Below are positions 47,681 through 59,324 of a stretch of DNA of 64,000 nucleotides, piece after piece. The notes beneath the pieces are model-generated. The model worked only from the letters and a program-made list of their open reading frames with translations, was not told where the DNA came from and ran no database searches. Source of the stretch: Heterobilharzia americana. Its lineage: Eukaryota; Platyhelminthes; Trematoda; Strigeidida; Schistosomatidae. The stretch covers positions 86,264,820 through 86,328,819 of the forward strand of contig OX104129.1 of assembly GCA_944470555.2 (NCBI GenBank), in the 5' to 3' direction. Position 1 is the stretch's first letter, and the number at the start of each line of letters is the position of its first letter. Made by a program: the position numbers and the translations under genes.

Positions 47681-48509
47681 CCCGCCTGGTTAGCCTCGAA
47701 GGTGCAAGGTCGAGTGCACTTTTGGCATTGGCACCATAACGTTTATGGTACCAGCACAACCTGGGTTGGGATTGTCGCGATTTGGAACGTCTGCTACCGG
47801 TACGGGAGGCAGACCTGTTGCGCGAGCGAGACGTGCGACCGTTGGAAGAACTACCAGACCGCATTTCGTTCCTGATGCTGCACAACTCCTCATACAATTT
47901 CGAGATGTGAGCTATAACATCGAAACTTGTTGGCTCACTAGCCGAGGGAGGATGGTTTTTGGACGAATCCGTGGCAGTAGACAGTGCAGCTGAGATACTA
48001 GTGTTGGGTTTCGTAGCATCCACAGCTCTGTCAGCCGCTTCCGCCAGCTCTATTAAGGGACACTTATGGAAGGGTGCGAGGATCCCTTGAACCGACTGTG
48101 GTAACCTCTGTAACCACAGTTGCTTGAGAAATGCTTCATCAATGTTGAAGTCAGCAATCAGCTGCTTCATCTGACGAAGCAGTTGCGTCGGCTTGCGATC
48201 ACCCAGATGCACATCCCTGAAAAGTTCTTGCACTTTCTGCTGGTCAGTAAGTGCAACACGTTTGATGAGGGCGGTTTTGAGGCGATCGTAAAGATTCGGT
48301 GCTGGGTCATCTAGCACATCTGAGACGTCTTCGATCACATTTTCCGGTAAGCTGACGATGACTAAGTTGGACTTAGTTTCTTGTGATTGAATGTGTCTCA
48401 AGGCAAACTGAGCTTCCACATGGGAGAACCATGCAGATGGTCTGTGGGCCCAGAAGGTGGGAAGCTGGAGGGTTACGGCCATCTGCGCAGTCGAGTCGTT
48501 ATCCGCCAT
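47678..48509 (-). pseudogene. Gypsy gag (U2)
   Basis: Starts with ATG at 48,509 and has a capsid-like region, then an Arg/Ser-rich stretch and LCWYHKRYGANAK of the zinc-binding motif. One base is missing relative to U1 near 47,723, so the assembled frame leaves gag inside the zinc motif and runs to 47,649. Without that loss, gag would end at the same TGA as in U1, after GGGAAAC at 47,677-47,683. Confidence 0.8.
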
Positions 48510-48668
48510 TGATCAGGGAATTAAGAGGCACGATGACGATAATAATAAAAAAATTACAATGCAAAAATAACCAATGAGGAGTGCAATAAAAAAACAGACC
48601 GTGCCAAAAACGAAAATAGGCCAGATAAATCAACGCAAGAAAACAAAGGTACTAGACGAACTAAAAAG
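48510..48668 (-). other. Gypsy 5' leader between primer-binding site and gag
   Basis: A-rich on the plus strand; no ORF. It probably holds the packaging region, which cannot be judged from sequence. Confidence 0.5.
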
Positions 48669-48686
48669 TGATACTCGGGCTCACCA
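48669..48686 (-). promoter_or_regulatory. Candidate tRNA primer-binding site of the Gypsy element
   Basis: TGGTGAGCCCGAGTATCA on the minus strand, three bases inside the 5' LTR. It starts with TGG as expected for pairing with a tRNA CCA end. The tRNA is not identified. Confidence 0.6.
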
Positions 48687-48689
48687 ATT

Positions 48690-49121
48690 TGTAGGGATGC
48701 GTGTTACAATTCCGTAACGTTTGATCAACCCTACTTAACTTGATGTGCTCTAGTACCTGCTTAACCAGTACTTTACCTAACGTGTAAGTACTGATAACAA
48801 GACACAAATCAAAAGAACTGATACGCAATGTATTTGAAGGAGCTATGTATTTAGTTAAGTAAATGTATAATAATGAATGGGGAAAAGTTTAATCAACTTA
48901 TCTGGCTTGTAAGGCTGAACTAGGGACTCGGAGTACGTGCGTGGTAACCAGCACAATGGAGCGCAAAATGGCGTCCAAGCCTGCTCGGATGCATGCTCGT
49001 TAAAACAAAACTTAAAACACCCTAAGCATCCGGAGGCAAGCTGGAGATTTATTTAGTTAATTTAATTTAAACTATTTATTTTAGCCCTAGTTACATTTTG
49101 GTGCCAGGAAGGTGCACTACA
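48690..49121 (-). repeat. 5' LTR of the Gypsy element
   Basis: 432 bp with matching termini: TGTAG ... CTACA on the minus strand. Single copy of this side in the window, because it lies outside the duplication. Confidence 0.88.
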
Positions 49122-49125
49122 GTTT

Positions 49126-49340
49126 TTCCGAACTCCGTAAGCTAGGGGCACATGCTCAAGCACTCACACTGCTTAACCTGTCATCGTGTTACGTTGCACT
49201 GTTCAACATCGACCCTCTATCCAGTTAGTCGAAATGCATCAGCATTTCGGCACGACTTTTCAAGTATACCCATTCCATTTGATCACTCTATTGTGTTCTT
49301 CGTTGGTTTCTTATTCATGTTTTATATTGCAAGTTCGCGC
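49126..49340 (+). repeat. Hairpin-headed repeat, copy 3 (right part)
   Basis: Matches 18,174-18,390. The left part, with the hairpin's first strand, is at 43,407-43,457. Together they are one repeat split by the Gypsy insertion. 49,341-49,721 has nothing recognised. Confidence 0.7.
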
Positions 49341-49721
49341 GATAACAATTCCTCAAAGGGTGATTAAGGTGTTATCACCCAGTGTGTATACGACCCCGGC
49401 AACAGTGGGTCACATGATCAATTTTAGTATGCGGTAGATTAAATTTTGATAGTAAACGAAGGTGGGAATGTGGATGTAAACGCCGTGACAGATGAACGGA
49501 AGGGTTGAGACTAGCATAGTATTGTCTCATTCAACGTATGGAGATTGTTTAGGTCTGTGAGTTCGTGAACAAAGTCATATGAGCAAATTAGGCCAAATGT
49601 ATGACTCGAACCAGCAACTGTTGTTATGTTACGGCGGATGACATATAAGGTTTCCTCATTAAGCCACTGAATATTCCTTCAGGGTTGGTGCTTCAAGTGA
49701 GGTCACCCTCGGTTAGCTTCG

Positions 49722-49955
49722 TTACTTGGTGAGTGGTCGTTGGGAGCTGAAGAATCCGCAGGTTTGGAGACAAGCAGAATTTATAATCAGCGGTTCTGGA
49801 TTTGAATTGGAGCCAAAAATCTTAAGGAGCTTGTAGTCTGATGTAAATTGTCTTCTGACTCTTTTTGCAACTCCAGTTGGTGAGAAACGATGGATCGCAC
49901 ATGCTGAATACAATTTCGATGCTAAGTGTGCGTTGTTATTATCTGCCGCCATAAC
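49722..49955 (-). CDS. Possible terminal coding exon, unknown protein
   Basis: The minus-strand frame opens right after a good acceptor (GATATGCAG) and reads about 77 codons to a TAA. It starts VMAADNNNAHLASKLYSA and has a basic stretch (GVAKRVRRQF). No family recognised. It is outside the repeats I can identify. Kept only as a candidate. Confidence 0.25.
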   Translation of the reverse strand, partial: VMAADNNNAHLASKLYSACAIHRFSPTGVAKRVRRQFTSDYKLLKIFGSNSNPEPLIINSACLQTCGFFSSQRPLTK

Positions 49956-50548
49956 CTGCATATCAGAAGGAAAAGAGAAACATAAAGGTGTAAGAAGTGG
50001 AGTCAGTTATCTTAGAGTTTGGGGGAAGAATATATAATGCTAGGGTGTATGAAGAAGACACTGGTAGTAAGCGGCTACATAATTTATTATTGTACTTATG
50101 GAGGTTACATATGGTGTCTTTCTTGCGTCCGAGCATAAGCTGCATTACAAATACCTGAAGATGGTGACTTCGTTTTGCATTTGAGAACCAGCGTAAGCTT
50201 TGATAAGAGAGGGAGAACAAGCTACTGCGATTTCAAAGGAAGGGAAGGTGTAGATCTTGTAGTGGGGGTTTAAAGATCTGACTGTGTGATAGTCAGTTTG
50301 CCTTTATCATCAATTTTACACTTTCTTTATGTCAGCAACGGATTTTCGTTGAGACTGTAAACTATTTCATAGTAATTTTAAGTAAATAACCCTGTCCACA
50401 GGGTGTTTTGTGCCATCCTCAAGGACTGTTTATTACCAATGGACGTCCATGTATGTTTATTAATATACCTTCCACGAATTGTTATATTAACACTATTTGA
50501 AGTGTTGTGAAGGAGTGTATGTACATATACGTTTTTTGTTGCAGCATA

Positions 50549-50800
50549 TCATGCCAATAGCTTCCAGTTATGCAAAAAATTGTTCGGAACAAAGTTATTG
50601 TTATCACTGTAAGGACTAGCATATCCGTTGGCCACAAAGGAGGCTAGGGGTACTCTTTCAAGCAGCTTCATTCTTGAGTGCTCAAACTGTTTACTTGGTA
50701 AAGTATACCGAGGAGAGCACTCCTTGTTGTCCATTGGTAAATCCCCAGATTCAAAGTCTACTTCCGCGGAAATGAAAGTAGTAAGGCTTTGCCACTGATA
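50549..50800 (-). CDS. Possible coding exon, unknown protein
   Basis: Open minus-strand frame of about 84 codons starting near an acceptor-like TGGTATCAG and ending in TGA. It includes MDNKECSPRYTLPSKQFEH, with mixed composition and no low complexity. Unrecognised. It could be joined to the exons at 49.7 or 51.5 kb, but I cannot show that. Confidence 0.25.
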   Translation of the reverse strand, partial: YQWQSLTTFISAEVDFESGDLPMDNKECSPRYTLPSKQFEHSRMKLLERVPLASFVANGYASPYSDNNNFVPNNFLHNWKLLA

Positions 50801-50899
50801 CCAGTAACCCGGAAGTTAAGACGCACTAGGAATCAACTTAGGAGTTGGAAACTGTTATTCAGCATTTCAACAGTGCTATTACTAATGATGAATAGTGGC

Positions 50900-51060
50900 T
50901 GGGAGTGAAATCCAAGGAGTGCATTTTGTCCAATCTGGTATTCGTCGGCTGGATGTAACTGCCTTCAGCAAGTTATGTTTCCTCCACGAAGACTAGAAAC
51001 CGGGACCAGTCTCCTCGAACGGCAGAGAATTATCCACTAGGCTATCGTGCCACGACTACA
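50900..51060 (-). mobile_element. Hammerhead-bearing SINE (Sm-alpha-like), degenerate
   Basis: On the minus strand: a tRNA-like promoter (TAGCCTAGTGGATAA, B-box-like GGTCCCGGTTTC), then a hammerhead-like core (ATCCAGCCGACGAA ... TTGGACAAAATGC) at 50,965-50,910. Schistosome hammerheads read CTGATGAG ... GGACGAAAC. Here the catalytic G of GAAA (G12) is A. Confidence 0.6.
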
Positions 51061-51194
51061 GCGTCTTGTACGACGATTATAGTTTTTGTGTTGTTACTTT
51101 TACTACCTTGTCATTGATCGGTCCCTATTGGCGTGTGGGCTACTGTGCGGATGCCTCAATGCTGCCTGTATTTCAGTTTTGTGTTGATAATGGC

Positions 51195-51330
51195 TAGAAG
51201 CGAAATTCAGGATGCGCGTTTTGCAGTATTTGAGATTCGCCAACTAGATGTACCTGACTCACAGTGAGGAATATTGTTCACACTAAGACTTGAACCAAGA
51301 ACGACATCGTTCACTACGAGGCAGGTACCT
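51195..51330 (-). mobile_element. Hammerhead-bearing SINE, degenerate
   Basis: tRNA-like B box (GTTCTTGGTTCAAGTC) near 51,290, then ATCTAGTTGGCGAATCTC and ACTGCAAAACGC at 51,252-51,213. Core G12 is replaced by A here also, and stem II is weak. Confidence 0.5.
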
Positions 51331-51477
51331 CAAGGTAATGGGCCTTAAATAGGCTGAAACTTCAGCCTTAAATTCCACTGCTGTGCACTATCTATCATTG
51401 GTATAAAATTGAAACACAGGCAGTATCAAGACGTCCATACGGGAACCCACATACCAGTGGAGATCGACTAGTTCTGC

Positions 51478-51861
51478 TCAAACAACAGCGATATAACACA
51501 AGCTGCACGATAAAACTGATACTACTGCCCAAAATCTACTGTAAATCATTTTTTGTCGGAATATTTGCAAAACTTTGTACAACAAGTAAACGTTTGCAGT
51601 ATTACATCCTAGCTTTCTGCCATGTAAACAAAATTGTGATTCGAAATAAACCACATATATTGCTGTCATTGCAAAGCGACAAAAAATAAATGTATTGCCA
51701 AAGTCCGTTGATCCGTATTGAAACTGAAGTCTCATCTCACCAAGGTTATAGTAGAACACCCAAAGTGTAGTACTCGTTATTCCGACTCCAACTGTAAAAC
51801 GTGCCGCATAGACGTAGCATGTAAGACGATGTGAGGCTTCATGAGCACAATCCGTTTGCAC
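51478..51861 (-). CDS. Possible membrane-protein exon, unknown
   Basis: 127-codon open frame with hydrophobic stretches (GITSTTLWVFYYNL and a C-terminal FWAVVSVLSCSLCYIAVV). A donor-like GACGTAAGT lies just upstream on the minus strand (about 51,878), so an exon boundary is possible. No family recognised. It may be a chance ORF, but it is the longest one outside the repeats in this region. Confidence 0.25.
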   Translation of the reverse strand: MQTDCAHEASHRLTCYVYAARFTVGVGITSTTLWVFYYNLGEMRLQFQYGSTDFGNTFIFCRFAMTAIYVVYFESQFCLHGRKLGCNTANVYLLYKVLQIFRQKMIYSRFWAVVSVLSCSLCYIAVV

Positions 51862-52329
51862 AAAACGACCTTACTTACGTCTCAAACATCCTATTGAACG
51901 CATAGAAGGGTAGGCTATAAAACCTTTTTCCAGAAAGACTGATTAACATTTGACTTGCAGACAATTAGCATGAATCATGGAATGTGCTCTCCAAAGCTGT
52001 TATCTGAAGTGGTGACCCCCAGTCAGTACTTCTGATTAAAGCCTAAGAGTGATGGGTAAGGATGAAGAGGATAATGTTCCATGTGGTAAATCATATTCTC
52101 TTATACTTCTGTATTGTACCAGGCGTGGCACAAGAACAACTAAGCGTTCGACATAAGGCTTGTACTGTGGCTACTAGACTGGCAGTATGACTTCGCGAAT
52201 AGACTATATTCTCACCATATAGGTCACTAGTATTTACAATCGATACTCCAAAAAGTTATTCACTAGGCCACTGGGGCAAAACAGCTACCTCATGTTCAAC
52301 GTCTATCAGTTGTTGTTTTGATACGTTTC
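51862..52329. other. No gene recognised
   Basis: Nothing conserved seen. Confidence 0.3.
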
Positions 52330-52570
52330 ATTCCCCGTTACAATACAAGGCCAAACCGCTCGACTTCTGTTAGCAGATGGGCTCTTTTGCGAGTACTTGA
52401 TTCTGTCGAACATTCATGATTTTATGTCCGTCTTGGTGACTAACAGTGGAATCCAGTATATGCCTTTTGTTCCATTTGGAACTCGTCAGCTGGATATACT
52501 TGCACCCCACTAAGTGATGCTGTTCCAAATGAGGCTGGAAAATCTGCTTCCTCTCACTTAGGTGAGTGGT
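52330..52570 (-). mobile_element. Hammerhead-bearing SINE (Sm-alpha-like)
   Basis: The minus-strand core ATCCAGCTGACGAGTTCC AA is followed by ATGGAACAAAAGGC (52,494-52,462), with a complete four-base-pair stem II (TTCC/GGAA) and then ACTGGATTCCACTG, as in the schistosome ribozyme. G12 of GAAA is A. The 3' body (52,440-52,330) ends TATTGTAACGGGG and is shared with 55,280-55,395. The ORF at 52,671-52,973 appears to be noncoding. Confidence 0.7.
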
Positions 52571-53319
52571 AAGATAATGGCCGTCGGCAAAAGATTAAAT
52601 TACAGTTCTTACTTCCAAGGAAAAACAGACATCTGTGGGTCAAAAACTGAAGATCCAGGGTGGCCCTAGGTTATGCACTTGCAGCTTTACTCCACTTTCG
52701 CTCTGTAGTCAGTAAGGCATATGAAATCTTAGCGTTTCTTCTTCCTACTCGAGGGAGTCTACTGCTGAACCTATAATCAGTATTGATACTCAGTGCATAA
52801 GGCATTAGGAGACTGCAGGTCTTCAAATATAGATGTTTTGTAGCACTGTTTTTGAATGGTTGGATAACCGTACAAGTAATGCTTAGGCTAGGGATAGAGT
52901 ACTGGCGAACGAAGAAAAGACAGCCGATTGAGTCGTGAAACTTTTTCTTTGCTCTGTGAACGATCTCAGCCAAAGTATAGAAAGATTAGTAGATATGTAA
53001 GGGTGGTCTGAAAAAGAAGGTACTGATTCATGAAGTATCTAACTATTATTTCGAGTCGTATAGAGAGATTTAGGCTGCATGGACGGGGCCGTCAAGATTT
53101 TAGGCTTCGGCAAGTTATAGAATATCTGTGGAAAAATTCAAAACTAGTCACAATGTTGCGTATGCATACAGTTTTTACCATCTTTATACTTTTAGCCACC
53201 TGAATTTTTTACTTACTTGTTTGAGGCTAGTACTTATCACAACTTGAAATCACCTAGAGAACCACTGAGAACCTGGGACACTGGAAAGATATTTTGTCTA
53301 GTGTTAGACTCAGTTGTAC

Positions 53320-53410
53320 GTACCCATGAGCCCTCTGGGGGTTAAACCCAGAACCTTCATGTTTTGCAGTGAGCACCTCGCGATTGAGCCACTGGGTTGA
53401 AATCTAATGG
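53320..53410 (-). mobile_element. tRNA-promoter SINE of a second type
   Basis: On the minus strand, CAGTGGCTCAATCGCGAGG (A box) and GGTTCTGGGTTTAACCCC (B box). An opposite-strand relative starts at 53,723. Confidence 0.55.
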
Positions 53411-53719
53411 CACACATTTTCCTAATTCTGTCGGTTTTGCCATATGGCGTGACCTTCAATCCAATGCTGTTGTTGAGTAACTGTCGTCACGTTTGACTTT
53501 GTTTGCTTAACTGGTCATGACTTCTATTTAGAACTTCAAGAATCTCATCTGGAAGCAAGTCACTAATGGGAATGGAAAGAATTTCAGTTTGGATGCTCGT
53601 GGAAGAATTTATTTGCTGATTTCAGGCTACATATCAGGACGGTAACTCAACGATCGATGAAGGTCGAAATATATCTTGAACTGATAGAAGTAAGAAAATG
53701 TAAGCCACTGAACTCTGAC

Positions 53720-53800
53720 CTAATGGCTCAATCGTAAGGTGCTCACAACGAAACCTGAAAGCTTTTGGTTTGATCCTCGGTGGGATAATGTTTGAGTTCC
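53720..53800 (+). mobile_element. tRNA-promoter SINE of the second type, opposite orientation
   Basis: AATGGCTCAATCGTAAGGTG (A box) and GGTTTGATCCTCGGTGGG (B box). From 53,801 to 55,279 I see no gene or named repeat. Confidence 0.55.
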
Positions 53801-55279
53801 ACTGCTGAGCCTAATGCTAGCAATAAATAGCTGTCCAGTACCCTCAGGTTTTTAATGGTCAGTCCGCGATTAGCACCAACCCCAAATCCATAATACTCCA
53901 AATTGAATTTTATCGTTTTACTGTCTCTCCTTTTACTTACTACTGTAAATATTGCTAACAATCTTTTCATATTCCTTTTCTTCTCACGTGAAGTTTGATA
54001 ACTTTGATGGATGCACTTCTTTGCAAGGTTATATGTTTACTCGTCAATCTTTCTGACGTGATACAGTGAAATATTGCCCACGATGCTTAGTTTCGCTGAT
54101 AAGATGAAAATGTCGGCCGATGAAGCATCTTCATACCGAAAGTAATTCACCTTTCGACGCAAATGCAGAGAATACCTTATCCAAACGTCGTTGTCTTTCA
54201 ATCTCTTGATGGCTGGTTATTTCAATTTATATTCTGTTTTATTACTTGATGACTAAACCCATTTGTAAACACAAGTCACTTTCTAGTCGCAAATGCTATC
54301 AGTCACTTAAACCCGTTGTGACCAAAAGTAATCCACCAACAGAATTTAGTGTACTTCATGCGTTCACGACCAACAATTGCAATTCTCAGATATTCAGTTG
54401 TCAACATTCTTATTATGAAAGTTAAATAAGTTTGGTGAAGAACTCAGTCAGTTAAATGCACTGACATAGTATATTTCTAAAATACCTTACACCTCATGTG
54501 ACTGCGTGCGTAGCAATCGTCCTGAACCCACATAGGCTAGAAAATGTAGATAATGCCAAATGAGTTGTGTTAAAAATTTCCTTGATAAAAGTTAGGACTA
54601 AGTTGATAACGTAGTATAAATGAGACTTATAGCCAGGTAATGAAAGTGAGCTGAAAAGCTAATGCTTTCCACACCCTTTTTGATTTGCATAAAATGAAAA
54701 GTTTGAAGAAGGTAACAAAGGTACGGAAGATGATATTTAATGAGATCATAAAATTTCGGTAGGTTTCCTCAACCGAATACTGCAAGTACTCAATTATGCG
54801 CTCCATGACGTAATACAGACATCTTATTATTTCTGGGGCTGGTGATTATTGTAAACAAGATGACAATAATGATTTCATGCCAAATGCACAGGAGATTTTT
54901 TCAAAAAGATCTTCTCAGAATCTTTACTTCATAAAACCTTAATTATTTGTGCGAGCCACCTCTTCATATGATCTATATATTTGGTTCTGAAAACACATTC
55001 GAAATTGTGTATTCAAATAGACGACGCGCTTTACAAGGCAGTTATGCACAAAAATTTCAGCTTCAAAGTGACGGCTTTTTAACTGATAGCTATGACACCA
55101 CCTAACGAGTGTTTTAGTCATATACAGTTTGGACGTTTCTAACCCATCCAACCAAATGTATTCAATTTTTACTTTGCACTACATTCTATTTAGCTATACA
55201 CAGAAGTTGAGGGAATTTTAAACATGACATGCATAGATTTTCGAATGCAACAAACCAGAACAGATGACACTGTTCAATA

Positions 55280-55395
55280 CTCGCAACCCCCCGTTGCTAT
55301 ACAGGGTAGAATTGCTCGACCTCTATGGGTAGATTAGGTCCTATGCGGAGACCTTGATACTGCTGGGTGTTCATGAATTACCTTGATCTTGGTCC
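55280..55395 (-). mobile_element. 3' body of a hammerhead SINE, reversed
   Basis: Parallels 52,335-52,440 (CCCCGTTGCTATACAGG on the plus strand). It is joined to a forward-oriented SINE copy at about 55,390. Confidence 0.5.
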
Positions 55396-55570
55396 CAAAT
55401 AGGATGAAAGGAGCATCTCCCTCAGTGGCCTAATGGATAATGCTCTGGCGTTCGCCTCAACAAGCTGAGTTCGAGTTTCAATGAGAACAGCATTACTCAC
55501 TGGGGCGCTGGCGCATCCAGTTGACGAGTCCCAAATAGGACGAAAAGCTATTCGCCAAGATCAGTGCCGA
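55386..55570 (+). mobile_element. Hammerhead SINE, forward, with two ribozyme-core remnants
   Basis: First remnant TTGATCTTGGTCCCAAATAG with GATGAAAGG (55,383-55,411). Then a tRNA-like promoter (GTGGCCTAATGGATAATGC; B box GTTCGAGTTTC) at about 55,424-55,480. Then the best core in the window at 55,514-55,548. Confidence 0.65.
55514..55548 (+). ncRNA. Hammerhead ribozyme core, near-consensus
   Basis: ATCCAGTTGACGAGTCCC, then AAAT, then AGGACGAAAAGC. Stem II (GTCC/GGAC) and GAAA are exactly as in the schistosome Sm-alpha ribozyme. The invariant C3 of CUGANGA is U here, so self-cleavage is doubtful. Confidence 0.75.
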
Positions 55571-55696
55571 ACAGATGGCGGCTGTTCACTTGCAATAAAT
55601 GGAAATTAGATAAACTGATAGTAATCTTACAGTTGAAATTCCTAATCTACAACAAGAGGCAAACGAAATCTCTTAGAAAGGTGGCAGAGATCATTA

Positions 55697-59095
<3,399 letters not shown>

Positions 59096-59324
59096 CCGGG
59101 CTTAGGACCGGCTAGTAACTAGTGAACTAGTTAACTAGGCGAGGTTAGCAGAAATCATGAATAACTGTAGCTCTGAATTTTTTAATCCTATCAACATAAT
59201 CCGATTGCAAAGTATAGTAAGAAGACAGGTTATCTGGGAAATGTGATGAATTCTCACAAAACATTTCTAACAATATGATGACACGTTAAATTGGCATCTT
59301 ATATGCAGCATGAGAATTATATTA
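59096..59324. other. Spacer between two RTE-like copies
   Basis: No gene; includes ACTAGTGAACTAGTTAACTAG. Confidence 0.4.

Larger units (their letters stand above)
28058..48327 (+). repeat. Tandem duplication unit U2 (20.3 kb)
   Basis: Starts with the same AATTAAAAACAACCGG as U1. It ends at 48,327 inside Gypsy gag, after which the element continues in unduplicated sequence. Extra material relative to U1: the SR2-like element with its inverted flank (30,377-34,398) and a 94-bp insertion (35,757-35,850). Confidence 0.9.
43458..49121 (-). mobile_element. Ty3/Gypsy LTR retrotransposon with both LTRs
   Basis: 5.66 kb, flanked by GTTT at 43,454-43,457 and 49,122-49,125. Order on the minus strand: 5' LTR, primer-binding site, gag, pol (protease-RT-RNase H-integrase), noncoding 3' region, polypurine tract, 3' LTR. 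The domain order and motifs are Ty3/Gypsy; I do not assign a named schistosome family. It is inserted in a third copy of the hairpin-headed repeat. The LTRs differ by roughly 5%, so it is not a fresh insertion. Frame breaks in gag and pol make it non-autonomous as assembled. The right boundary of U2 (48,327) falls inside it. Confidence 0.92.
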
